Assembly: GCF_002005165.1 (NCBI RefSeq)
Contig: NZ_CP019699.1
Location: forward strand, 496,001 to 560,000
Length of the DNA: 64,000 bases
From: Novibacillus thermophilus
GTDB lineage: Bacteria > Bacillota > Bacilli > Thermoactinomycetales > Novibacillaceae
Direction of reading: 5' to 3'
In this document: positions 1 through 8,600 of the stretch, piece after piece
Position numbering within the stretch: position 1 is the first letter of the stretch
Layout of the letters: every line of letters begins with the position of its first letter
Notes under the pieces: generated by a model
The model's input: the letters and a program-made list of their open reading frames with translations, nothing else
Told to the model about the DNA's origin: nothing
The model's database searches: none
Position numbers and translations under genes: made by a program

Positions 1-135
1 TTTTCCTTTTTTGACATGGGCTATGCCTCTGCCATGGCATGGCTGTTGCTGGTCGTGTTGGCGCTGTTGACCTTCATCATATTCTTGTCTTCTAAATATT
101 GGGTTTACTATGAGTATGAGGGGAGATCATCGTGA
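1..135 (+). CDS. ABC sugar transporter permease, C-terminal end (5' truncated by window)
   Basis: The window opens inside this gene. The 44 visible residues include a hydrophobic helix (MAWLLLVVLALLTFIIFL) followed by a short tail with KYWVYYEYE. This is how MalF-type (UgpA/LacF-like) carbohydrate permeases end, with the typical YASAMAW...WVYYE pattern. The stop overlaps the GTG start of the next permease by a GTGA junction, so the two are translationally coupled. The protein would sit in the cytoplasmic membrane as one half of a sugar importer channel. The substrate is unknown. The neighbouring sugar-acid enzymes suggest a uronate, aldonate or oligosaccharide. Confidence 0.75.
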   Translation, partial: FSFFDMGYASAMAWLLLVVLALLTFIIFLSSKYWVYYEYEGRSS

Positions 136-971
136 CGTTTGCGAAAGGTCAAAGACTGGTATTGCACCTGTTTTTACTCGCTTTCGGATTACTGATGATT
201 TACCCGGTCGCGTGGATGTTTTTGAGTTCGTTGAAGCCCGAATACTTGATTTTTTCCGATCCGGGGTTGTGGCCAAAGGAGATCACGTTGGAACATTATG
301 TGAAGGGCTGGCATGTCGTTCGAGATGCGACGTTTGGGATTTTTTTTAAAAACTCGTTTATTATCAGCCTTTTAGCTGTCATCGGGAATCTCGTGACGTG
401 TTCAATGGCAGCTTACGCCTTTGCGAGAATGGACTTTCCGCTCAAAAGGCTCTTATTTGCTTTAATGTTAATGACGATTATGTTGCCGACGCACGTTACG
501 TTGATCCCTCAGTACGCTATTTTTTATCAGTTGGATTGGATTGACACGTTCTTACCTTTAACCGTTCCAAAATTTCTTGCAACCGACGCCTTTTTTATTT
601 TTTTAATGGTTCAATTTTTCAGGGGGATCCCAAAAGAATTAGATGACAGTGCAATCATTGACGGGTGCGGCCCCATTAAAATCTACTACAAGATTATTTT
701 GCCGCTAGCGTCTCCCGCATTGCTGACGACCGCTATTTTTACGTTTATTTGGACGTGGGATGATTTTTTCAGTCAGATTATTTATATAAACTCGGTCCAC
801 AACTTTACCGTGCCGCTAGGGTTGAGGTTGTTTTTAGACGCTCAGGGCGAGTCTTCCTGGGGTTCAGTGTTTGCCATGTCTGTTTTGTCTCTGTTGCCCA
901 TCGTCGTCCTTTTTTTCTTTTTCCAGCGACACATTGTAGAGGGGATTGCCACGACAGGAATAAAAAGATGA
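132..971 (+). CDS. carbohydrate ABC transporter permease (MalG/UgpE-like)
   Basis: This 279-residue membrane protein starts at a GTG that overlaps the upstream stop. It has about six hydrophobic segments, beginning with a helix near residues 12–32. The cytoplasmic EAA loop, where the permease docks on its ATPase, is visible around residues 170–200: PKELDDSAIIDGCGPIKIYY followed by KIILPLASPAL. Length and motif are normal for the MalG family. It pairs with the truncated MalF-like gene before it. The solute-binding protein presumably lies upstream of the window, and no ATPase gene is visible nearby; such importers often share a common MsmX-type ATPase. The downstream genes are sugar-acid enzymes, so uptake of an acidic sugar or oligosaccharide is likely but inferred. 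Confidence 0.9.
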   Translation: MTFAKGQRLVLHLFLLAFGLLMIYPVAWMFLSSLKPEYLIFSDPGLWPKEITLEHYVKGWHVVRDATFGIFFKNSFIISLLAVIGNLVTCSMAAYAFARMDFPLKRLLFALMLMTIMLPTHVTLIPQYAIFYQLDWIDTFLPLTVPKFLATDAFFIFLMVQFFRGIPKELDDSAIIDGCGPIKIYYKIILPLASPALLTTAIFTFIWTWDDFFSQIIYINSVHNFTVPLGLRLFLDAQGESSWGSVFAMSVLSLLPIVVLFFFFQRHIVEGIATTGIKR

Positions 972-1093
972 GACAGAACGTGTTCTTACTGAGTAGGTTC
1001 CAAAATTGAGAATTTATTTCCTGGACTCATAAGATTTCAAAAAGGTCATGAGTTAGATTGGAAGTAGGGAAGTCGCAGGGAGAGGGTCGTAAA

Positions 1094-2259
1094 ATGAAAA
1101 TCGTCGATATTGTGGAAAGAACCGTGCCCATTCAGTCCAATATCCGCAATGCCTATATAGACTTCGGTAAAATGACGTGTTCGGTCGTGGCCATCGTCAC
1201 GGACGTCACGAAGAACGGAAAGAGAGTCGTCGGTTACGGATTTAATTCAAACGGGCGTTACGCCCCGACGGGACTGCTTCGGGAACGTTTCATTCCAAGG
1301 CTTCTAGAGGCAGATGCGGATGACATTTTAAACGATGACGGTACAAATTTAGATCCACACCGCATTTGGGACGTTTTAATGACCGGAGAGAAGCCGGGAG
1401 GGCACGGAGAGAGGTCTGTGGCTGTCGGCGTGCTGGATATGGCGGTTTGGGACATTGTCGCGAAGATCGAGGAAAAACCGCTGTATCAGGTGCTGGCTGA
1501 ACGCTACAGGAGCGGTGAAGTGGATGACAAAGTTTTTGTGTACGCAGCAGGAGGATACTATCAGCCCGGTAAAGACTTAAAACAACTCCAGGAAGAGATG
1601 AAACGCTACCTTGAGCTCGGGTATACCGTAGTCAAGATGAAGATTGGCGGAGCGCCGCTGGAAGACGATTTGCGGCGCATCGAGGCGGTGCTCGAGGTGG
1701 TGCCAGACGGCCAGTCGCTGGCGGTAGACGCGAACGGGCGTTTCGATTTGGAAACAGCTTTGCAGTACGCTGAAAAGCTGGAACCTTATAACCTCCGCTG
1801 GTACGAAGAGGCTGGAGATCCTCTCGATTACGAACTTCAGGCAATGTTAGTCAAGCATTACAGCGGGGCTACAGCGACAGGGGAAAATCTTTTTTCCGTT
1901 CAAGACGCACGCAACCTCATCCGTTACGGCGGGATGCGGCCGGCCCGGGACATTTTGCAATTTGATTGTGCGCTGAGTTACGGGTTGGTGGAGTACATGC
2001 GAATTCTCGAAATGTTGAAAGATGAGGGCTGGTCCCCGCGGCAGTGCATCCCACACGGCGGGCACCAATTGTCCCTTAACATCGCCGCCGGTCTCGGACT
2101 CGGGGAAATGAGTCGTACCCCGGGGTGTTCGAGCCGTTCGGCGGGTTTGCAGACGACATTCCGGTAGAGAACGGATACGTCCGCTTGCCCGATGTCCCGG
2201 GTGTCGGCTTTGAAGCTAAAAGCGATCTGTACACTTTGTTGCGTTCTGTCGCCCATTAA
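1094..2259 (+). pseudogene. mandelate racemase/enolase-superfamily dehydratase, tartrate-dehydratase-like, frameshifted
   Basis: When repaired by one base this encodes about 388 residues of an enolase-superfamily acid-sugar dehydratase. Visible motifs in order are VVKMKIGG (the KxK catalytic lysines), a metal-binding VDANGRFD, EEAGDPLDYE, ATGENLF and the late IPHGGHQLS histidine. The layout and C-terminal pattern resemble D(-)-tartrate dehydratase of the mandelate racemase subgroup; the true substrate is not provable here. The start chosen is the ATG at 1094, behind GGGAGAGGG. The frame breaks at the G-run 2102–2105: a fifth G restores GLGLGGNESYPGVFEPFGGF and reads on to the stop at 2257–2259. 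As given, the protein ends at 2167 with a spurious tail. It sits between ABC permeases and an isomerase, consistent with catabolism of an imported sugar acid. Confidence 0.8.
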
Positions 2260-2296
2260 TCCAGACGTATGGGGCTCGTGACACAGGGGGAGTTTC

Positions 2297-3117
2297 ATGC
2301 ATCAGCTCACTTCGTTTGAACGGTTAAGTTTAAATCAAATGACGACAGAGCAGTGGAATTTGCGGGAGGCCGTCGAAGGTTGCGTCCAGGCTGGCGTTCC
2401 GTGGATCGCTCCGTGGCGTCATAAAATCGCGGAGATCGGACTTTCTGAAAGCAAAAAGCTCATTCGCGAAGCGGGGCTCCGTGTGTCCAGCATTTGCCGC
2501 GGCGGCATGTTTCCGGCGGCGACAGATGCTAAACGCAGAGAAGCCCTGGAAGACAACCGACGAGCGGTAGACGAAGCAGCTGAATTAGAGGCAGAAGTGC
2601 TCGTGCTCGTTTGCGGGCCAGCTGCCGACCGCGACATTTCGGAAGGCAGGAAAATGGTGGAAGAAGGAATCGCAGAACTCGTGCCGTACGCCGAAGAAAG
2701 GGGGTCAAACTGGGAATTGAACCGCTCCATCCGATGTATGCGGCGGAACGATCCGTCATCGTCACGTTAAGTGAGGCTTTGACATTGGCTGAAAAATTCA
2801 CGCCTGACCAGGTAGGCGTCATTGTCGATGTGTTCCACGTCTGGTGGGACCCGGAGCTGTACACACACATTCGGAGGGCGGAAGGGCGCATTTTAGGTTT
2901 TCACGTTTCAGACTGGATTGTGCCGACACCCGATTTATTAAAGGGACGCGGCATGATGGGAGATGGGGTGATAGAAATTCGGCGAATTCGTCAGGCAGTA
3001 GAAGAAGCGGGTTACGACGGTCCCATCGAAGTTGAAATCTTTAACGAAAAAATTTGGAGTACACCGGGAGACGAGGTACTTTCTTTGATGAAAGAGCGCT
3101 ATTTGGAGCACGTTTGA
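2297..3117 (+). pseudogene. sugar phosphate isomerase/epimerase-like TIM-barrel protein, frameshifted
   Basis: Repaired, this is about 273 residues of the AP-endonuclease-2-like TIM barrel (IolE/IolI/xylose isomerase-like) family. Recognisable parts are GVPWIAPWRHK, SSICRGGMFP, VLVLVCGPA, LGIEPLHPM, VGVIVDVFHVWWDPEL, GFHVSDW and a late GPIEVEIFN. These carry the acidic and histidine metal ligands expected at strand ends. ATG 2297 follows a GGGGGAG site. One G is missing from the run 2700–2704: six Gs would join AEERG to VKLGIEPLHPM and give a single frame to 3117. Such proteins epimerise or isomerise free keto sugars or inositol derivatives. The exact substrate cannot be told. It lies in the same transcription unit as the dehydratase and dehydrogenase around it. 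Confidence 0.8.
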
Positions 3118-3149
3118 TAGCCCTAAAGAAGTTTTTTGAAGGTGTGGTC

Positions 3150-4384
3150 ATGATGGTGGATGTTGTTTTAATAGGGCTCAGGGGTACGGAGCCCAATTTT
3201 TTCGAGAGTACGTCCAAAGGGCGGAACAGGGGAAGGTGCGCATCGTAGGGGCAGTGAACCGCAGCGCCCCGGAAGGGGAAACGAAGAAAGACATGGAGCG
3301 TTTGGGGATTCCGTACTTTTCTTCGCTGGATGCGTTTTACCGTGAGAAGAGTGCAGACCTCGTGAACATTTCGTCGCCGATCCAATACCACTGCGAACAA
3401 ACGTGCCTTTCCTTAAAACACGGCAGCCATGTGCTGTGTGAAAAACCGACAGCTGCCACGGTTGAAGAAGTCATGAAAATGATCGATTGTCGGGACGCCT
3501 ATCGGCGAAACGTTCTGATCGGTTACCAATGGGCATTCTCAGACGCCATCCAAGCGTTAAAAAAAGATATACTGCAAGGAAAGTTTGGGAAGCCTTTGCG
3601 GCTTAAAACGGTTGTGCTGTGGCCACGTAACGACGACTATTACGCCAGAGGGTGGGCAGGCAAGATAAAGGACGCATCCGGTAGATGGGTGCTTGACAGT
3701 GTGGCGGCCAACGCGACGGCCCACTTCTTGCAAAACATGTTTTACGTACTGGGGGAATCGTTGGAAAAAAGCGCTTTACCACAATACGTCATTGCGGAGA
3801 CGTACAGGGCGAACCGCATTGAAAATTTCGATACGGCTGCCATCCGCGCGTACACCGAGCGGGGGACAGAACTTCTCTTTCTCGCGTCACATGCCGTTCA
3901 CACACGTGACGTGTACGGGCCGGTGTTCGAGTACGAGTTCGAGGAGGCCGTCATCCACTTTCGCGATGAGCAAAACCGTTTTCAAAAAAATGGCAAGCAA
4001 GATGAAATTACAGCGGTTTACCGGGACGGGAGAGAAGTCCATTACGGTTCTCCTTTCGACAATCCATTCCACAAAATAGATGTCGCCCTGGAGGCGGTTC
4101 AGAAGGACGAACCGTTCGTCCCGTGCGGATTGGAGACGGCCTCCGCTCAGACGTTGTGCATCCACGGTGTGCACGAATCGGTTCCACAACCGGTATCATT
4201 TGCCGAAGACGTGATTCGATACGATGGAGCAGATCGCATCGTTTGGGTGGATGGGCTCGTCGAGGCGTTCAAGCAATGTTATGCAGAGTGGAAGATGCCG
4301 CACGAACTCGGGTGTGACTGGGCCCGCAGGGGGCGAGAAGTGAATCTGTCAAGTAACGCACTGTACAAGAGAATGATTGAATGA
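3150..4384 (+). pseudogene. Gfo/Idh/MocA family NAD(P)-dependent oxidoreductase, frameshifted near the N-terminus
   Basis: The repaired protein is about 411 residues. It starts MMVDVVLIGLRGYGAQFF, a Rossmann dinucleotide-binding start, and continues with the family-typical LVNISSPIQYH and HVLCEKPTAATVEE, where the EKP lysine is the conserved catalytic and nicotinamide-site element. The frame is broken at the G-run 3181–3184: one more G joins IGLRG to YGAQFFREYV. The coding frame from 3236 onward is intact to 4384. The family oxidises or reduces sugar hydroxyls, for example in inositol and scyllo-inositol metabolism. With an IolB-like gene directly downstream and a TIM-barrel isomerase upstream, a cyclitol or sugar-acid pathway is the natural inference, but no substrate is proven. 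Confidence 0.85.
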
Positions 4385-4402
4385 GGAGAGGGAGGTCGAC
4401 AC

Positions 4403-5200
4403 ATGACAGACCGTCTGGTGAAAGCTGTAGAAGGAGAAGGTTATCAAGAGATTATTAGCGAGGAAGATGCACGCCTCGACTACCTGTCGCTCGGCAAATT
4501 GTCGCTTCAATCTCAGCAGACATACTGTGGCGAGACGGGTGGCAATGAAGCCGTTCTCGTCATCTTGTCTGGTGTCGTTGATTTTTCCAGCGGAGATCAG
4601 CACTATACTGAACTGGGCGGCAGAAAGAACGTGTTTGACGGAAAGGCGACAGCGGTCTACGTGCCGTGCCGATCTCAGTATGAGATAAAGGCAAGGACAG
4701 AAGCAGTCCTGGCTGTTTGCAAAGCGAAAGCTTCCGAGCGGTACGAACCGTTTGTCGTGAAACCGGAAGACGTCATCGTCCACCACCGCGGCAAAGACTC
4801 CTGGAAACGTGAAGTGCACGACATTATTACGGATAACGGAGAAGGCCGCGTGCAACGCATTATGATCGGGGAAACATTCAACGAGCCTGGGAACTGGTCG
4901 AGTTATCCGCCGCACAAACATGATCGCGATCACCTCCCTGAAGAGTCAAAACTAGAAGAGATCTACCATTATCAGCTATCCCCTGAACAAGGATTCGGCG
5001 TTCAATTACGGTACAACCAGGACCGAAGCATCGACGAAGCCTACATCGTCAGACACGGGGACAGTTTTGCCATTGATCAAGGGTATCATCCCGTTATCGC
5101 CGCAGGCGGGTACAAAATCTATTACTTGTGGTTTTTAGCAGGAGAGGGAAGGACGTATAAGCTCTACGACGATCCAGAACACAAATGGTTAATGGAGTAG
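4403..5200 (+). CDS. iolB: IolB-family 5-deoxy-glucuronate isomerase-like protein
   Basis: This 265-residue bicupin has the IolB/KduI metal-site signature: SSYPPHKHDRDHLPEES then LEEIYHY, with a late FAIDQGYHPVIAAGGYKIYY. ATG 4403 has GGAGG six bases upstream. In myo-inositol breakdown IolB isomerises 5-deoxy-D-glucuronate to 2-deoxy-5-keto-D-gluconate in the cytoplasm. The rest of that pathway (IolA, C, D, G, J) is not visible in the window. Instead it is flanked by a Gfo/Idh/MocA dehydrogenase and, beyond a terminator, by altronate and tagaturonate genes. It may therefore act on a uronate-type aldehyde or serve a split inositol pathway. Family assignment is firm; the physiological substrate is uncertain. 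Confidence 0.85.
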   Translation: MTDRLVKAVEGEGYQEIISEEDARLDYLSLGKLSLQSQQTYCGETGGNEAVLVILSGVVDFSSGDQHYTELGGRKNVFDGKATAVYVPCRSQYEIKARTEAVLAVCKAKASERYEPFVVKPEDVIVHHRGKDSWKREVHDIITDNGEGRVQRIMIGETFNEPGNWSSYPPHKHDRDHLPEESKLEEIYHYQLSPEQGFGVQLRYNQDRSIDEAYIVRHGDSFAIDQGYHPVIAAGGYKIYYLWFLAGEGRTYKLYDDPEHKWLME

Positions 5201-5224
5201 TTTTGAGGGACGTGACACGGCATT

Positions 5225-5262
5225 CCAAAGTAAACACTGTTTCGTTTACTTTGGGTTTTTTT
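5225..5262 (+). terminator. rho-independent terminator after iolB-like gene
   Basis: An 11-bp perfect stem (CCAAAGTAAAC / GTTTACTTTGG) with an 8-base loop is followed by GTTTTTTT. It lies 25 bases past the IolB-like stop and separates this unit from uxaA. Confidence 0.9.
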
Positions 5263-5289
5263 GTACTCTAACGACGAGGAGGATGCCTT

Positions 5290-6792
5290 GTGACAGACGA
5301 ACCTGTTTTCACCGTCATACAGCCTGATGACTCCGTGTGTGTCGCGCTGAGAGATTTAGCGAAAGGTGACACAGTGGAGGTCAACGGGCACTGCGTCACA
5401 GTCAGAGAAGACGTTCCGTTCGGGCACAAGGTTGCTGTCAAAACCGTTCATCCTGGTGAGGATGTCCTAAAATACGGCTATTCCATCGGCGCAGCGACCC
5501 AAAAAATCGAACCCGGCGAATGGGTGCACACGCACAACGTCAAAACAAAGTTGGAAGGCCATTTAACCTACACGTTTCAACCTCTTCCGAAAAAAAATCT
5601 TAAGCGTCGCGTACCGAATGAAACGTTCGCAGGCTATGTGAGGAAAAACGGAGACGTCGGGATCCGAAACGAAATATGGATCATCAACACCGTCGGTTGC
5701 ATTAACAAAACGGCAGAAGTTTTGGCGAAAATGGCCAATGAGACGTTCAAGGGCGCCAATATTGACGGGGTCTACCATTTTCCACATCCGTATGGCTGTT
5801 CGCAGTTGGGAGATGATCTCCAAAATACACAAAAAGTGTTAAGCAATCTCGTCCAGCATCCAAACGCAGCCGGCGTCCTCGTCTTGGGGCTCGGCTGTGA
5901 GAATAACCACGTCGATGCGTTTAAACGCGCGCTCGGTGAATACGATTCTGAGAGCGTCAAGTTTTTAGTCAGTCAAGAAGTGGATGATGAACTTGAAGCA
6001 GGGATGGCCTTGATTGAAGAATTGGTCGACTACGCCGCTTCGTTTACACGGGAGCCTGTGCCGATTTCTGAGTTGAAAGTTGGGTTAAAATGCGGCGGAT
6101 CGGACGGGTTTTCCGGCATCACCGCCAATCCGTTAGTCGGCCAATACTCCGACATGTTAGTTTCTGCCGGCGGAACGACAGTGTTAACGGAAGTGCCGGA
6201 AATGTTTGGAGCCGAGACGATTTTGATGAACCGTGCCGTCAACGAAGACGTGTTTACCGACATCGTCCGCCTCATTGACGGATTTAAGGACTACTTTATC
6301 AAACACGGTCAAGAAATTTACGAAAATCCTTCACCGGGTAACAAGGATGGCGGGATTACGACCCTCGAAGAGAAATCGCTGGGCTGCGTCCAAAAAGGCG
6401 GTACGGCTCAAGTGGCCGGCGTGTTAAGATATGGTGAACGCGTCAAGGAAAAAGGGTTAAATCTTGTGCAGGGGCCTGGAAACGATTTAGTTTCCGTGAC
6501 GGCACTAGCCGCTGCTGGTGCCCACATCGTACTCTTTACGACCGGAAGGGGAACTCCCTTTGGCGGGCCGGTACCGACGGTAAAAATTTCAACGAATACC
6601 CACCTTTACGACAAAAAGAGGAATTGGATCGACTTCAATGCCGGCAGTTTAATCGAGGGTACCCGCATGGATGCGTTGTCAAACCGTCTGTTTGAATACG
6701 TGACAAAAGTGGCTTCGGGCGAAGTGCAAACGAAAAACGAAGAGCACGGGTTTAAAGAGATCGCGATATTTAAAGACGGTGTCATACTGTAG
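5290..6792 (+). CDS. uxaA: altronate dehydratase UxaA
   Basis: This 500-residue protein has an N-terminal SAF-type domain (about residues 5–80, with DDSVCVALRDLAKGD and VHTHNV), then the long UxaA/GarD catalytic region. Markers include YVRKNGDVGIRNEIWIINTV, VYHFPHPYGCSQLGDD, VLGLGCENN, GLKCGGSDGFSGITANPLVG and TGRGTPFGGPVPTVKIST. It removes water from D-altronate to give 2-keto-3-deoxygluconate, a step of galacturonate breakdown, and is an iron-dependent cytosolic enzyme. GTG 5290 is preceded by GAGGAGGATG. The gene follows a strong terminator and is seven bases from uxaB, so uxaA-uxaB form one operon. UxaA normally needs a KDG kinase and an aldolase; only a broken relic of those follows here, and intact copies lie at 15.9 and 17.8 kb. 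Confidence 0.95.
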   Translation: MTDEPVFTVIQPDDSVCVALRDLAKGDTVEVNGHCVTVREDVPFGHKVAVKTVHPGEDVLKYGYSIGAATQKIEPGEWVHTHNVKTKLEGHLTYTFQPLPKKNLKRRVPNETFAGYVRKNGDVGIRNEIWIINTVGCINKTAEVLAKMANETFKGANIDGVYHFPHPYGCSQLGDDLQNTQKVLSNLVQHPNAAGVLVLGLGCENNHVDAFKRALGEYDSESVKFLVSQEVDDELEAGMALIEELVDYAASFTREPVPISELKVGLKCGGSDGFSGITANPLVGQYSDMLVSAGGTTVLTEVPEMFGAETILMNRAVNEDVFTDIVRLIDGFKDYFIKHGQEIYENPSPGNKDGGITTLEEKSLGCVQKGGTAQVAGVLRYGERVKEKGLNLVQGPGNDLVSVTALAAAGAHIVLFTTGRGTPFGGPVPTVKISTNTHLYDKKRNWIDFNAGSLIEGTRMDALSNRLFEYVTKVASGEVQTKNEEHGFKEIAIFKDGVIL

Positions 6793-6798
6793 GAGGAA

Positions 6799-8346
6799 AT
6801 GATGTTGAAAAGACTGAACCGACAATTGCTTAAACGAGCAGAACTGCCGAAAGACGTTATAGTCGAGTGCCAGACAGATCTTCCGGAACGCGTCATCCAG
6901 TTCGGGGAGGGGAATTTTTTGCGGGGGTTTGTCGACTGGATGATCCACCAGTTGAACCGTGCCGGTAAGTTCAGCGGTCGCATTGTGGCCGTTCAACCGA
7001 CTCCTTTTGGCAAGGTTGTGCCAAAGTTAAATAAACAAGACGGGTTGTACACGGTGGTCCTGCGGGGAGTGGTGAATGGTGACGTCGTCGAAACTTATGA
7101 AATCATTTCCTCCGTTAGCAGAGGTGTCAATCCGTACACCGATTGGCAGGAAGTGTTGAAAGTCGCGGAAAACAAGGAGGCTCAGTTCGTTTTCTCCAAT
7201 ACGACGGAGGCTGGCCTCACGTATCTGAGAGAGGACTATCGTGGATCTTCGCCCCAGTCGTTTCCGGGTAAACTGACGGCATTTTTGTATCACCGCTACC
7301 GTGCCTTTGATGGAGACCCGGAAGCCGGCATGACCGTCATACCTTGTGAACTCGTCGAAGACAATGGCGACACGTTGCGCGACATTGTGTTGCAGATCGC
7401 CCAAGATTGGAATTTCCCAGAAGACTTCATACATTGGATTCAAGCCCACAACCGTTTTTGTAACACGCTCGTCGACCGTATCGTGACGGGGTATCCCGAC
7501 GATGCGGCGGTGTTACACGAGCGGCTCGGATATTATGATGAACTGCTGACCGTTGGGGAACCGTACCACTTGTTTGCCATTGACGCCGATGGGCCCGTTC
7601 AACAGGCGCTCCCTTTTCACGAAATCGGGCTGAATGTGTCATGGGGGGCGTTCGATGTGTTGCGGGATTTAAAAGTGCGCATTCTCAACGGTGCCCATAC
7701 GATGATGTTTGCCGTGGGCTACCTATCAGGGGCCAATACCGTGCGCGACGTTATGGACGACGACCTCTTGAAACAGTTCGTACGGCAGGGCATTTACGAG
7801 GAGGTCCTTCCGTCCCTCAACATAGAGGCGGAACGAAAGACGTCCTTTGCCGACACGGTGTTAGAGAGGTTTTCCAACCCGTTTAATGCCCATTTTCTCG
7901 TCGACATCGGGATGAACGCGACGAACAAATTTAGAACGAGGTTGCTGCCGACACTTGCAGATTGGGTGCGGCACCGGAACACCTTACCTGACGTGACCGT
8001 CTTTTCGCTGGCGGCTCTCATTGCCTACTACCACCCGGTTCGCTTAGAGGAGGCACACCTCATCGGTTCCCGCGGAGAAGAAGAATACCGCATTCGGGAT
8101 GGTGGAGAAGTCATTCGCTTTTTCTACAACGTTTGGGAGGATTATAAAAACGGAAAAACGGATTTGTCCCTGTTCGTCCAAAAAGTTCTAGGGAATCGGA
8201 CGGTATGGGGAACCGACTTGAATGAACTTCCAGGCCTTTCACAAGCGGTTCACGACAACTTGCGTAAGATTGAAAGGACAGGTGTGAAGCAAGCGGTCAA
8301 ACAAATAATAGAGGAGAAAGGGAACGGAACAACATGGACGTCGTGA
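6799..8346 (+). CDS. uxaB: tagaturonate reductase (altronate oxidoreductase) UxaB
   Basis: This is a 515-residue member of the polyol-specific long-chain dehydrogenase (mannitol dehydrogenase) family. The N-terminal VIQFGEGNFLRGFVDWMI nucleotide-binding start and the KVRILNGAHTMM motif, with the catalytic-region lysine and asparagine, identify UxaB. It reduces D-tagaturonate to D-altronate with NADH, feeding UxaA. The start is ambiguous: AGGAGG at 6791–6796 is 2, 5 or 8 bases from ATG 6799, ATG 6802 and TTG 6805. The later ones have better spacing, and the listed start is the outermost. Its last codons overlap the ATG of a degraded sugar-kinase gene, showing that a kinase was once translationally coupled to it. 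Confidence 0.93.
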   Translation: MMLKRLNRQLLKRAELPKDVIVECQTDLPERVIQFGEGNFLRGFVDWMIHQLNRAGKFSGRIVAVQPTPFGKVVPKLNKQDGLYTVVLRGVVNGDVVETYEIISSVSRGVNPYTDWQEVLKVAENKEAQFVFSNTTEAGLTYLREDYRGSSPQSFPGKLTAFLYHRYRAFDGDPEAGMTVIPCELVEDNGDTLRDIVLQIAQDWNFPEDFIHWIQAHNRFCNTLVDRIVTGYPDDAAVLHERLGYYDELLTVGEPYHLFAIDADGPVQQALPFHEIGLNVSWGAFDVLRDLKVRILNGAHTMMFAVGYLSGANTVRDVMDDDLLKQFVRQGIYEEVLPSLNIEAERKTSFADTVLERFSNPFNAHFLVDIGMNATNKFRTRLLPTLADWVRHRNTLPDVTVFSLAALIAYYHPVRLEEAHLIGSRGEEEYRIRDGGEVIRFFYNVWEDYKNGKTDLSLFVQKVLGNRTVWGTDLNELPGLSQAVHDNLRKIERTGVKQAVKQIIEEKGNGTTWTS

Positions 8347-8600
8347 CGTTAGGGGAATCGATGGGACTGCTCCCTCCACGACAACAGGCCCGCTCCGCCC
8401 ACACCTTTTCCCGCGGACTGGGAGGCGCCGAAAGTAACGTGGCCATCGGACTGGCCCGACTGGGAAAAAAAGCGGGCTGCGCGCCGCTTCATTTCCCAGT
8501 CGGACATTGTGCTGCCCGGGTTAGAAGAAGGGAAGTGGCTGTACAGTTGTATGAACAGCGCGTCGTCACACTACATTCATGGCGCGAGTCCAAATTAGTC
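8334..8600 (+). pseudogene. mosaic relic of KDG kinase (PfkB) and probably KDPG aldolase genes
   Basis: Three pieces can be read in different frames. First (from 8334): MDVVTLGESM...GLGGAESNVAIGLARLG, the N-terminus of a PfkB-family 2-keto-3-deoxygluconate kinase. Second (8482 to about 8535, +1 frame): SQSDIVLPGLEEGKWL, matching the middle of the same kinase; compare CDIFLPGLEEAEFL in the intact copy at 15872. Third (from about 8541): VQLYEQRVV, resembling the start of KDPG aldolase (LLRRLYEQRIV at 17797). The simplest reading is that an ancestral uxaA-uxaB-kdgK-eda operon lost most of kdgK and eda by internal deletions. The uxaB overlap at 8334 supports original coupling. The aldolase part rests on few residues. 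Confidence 0.65.
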
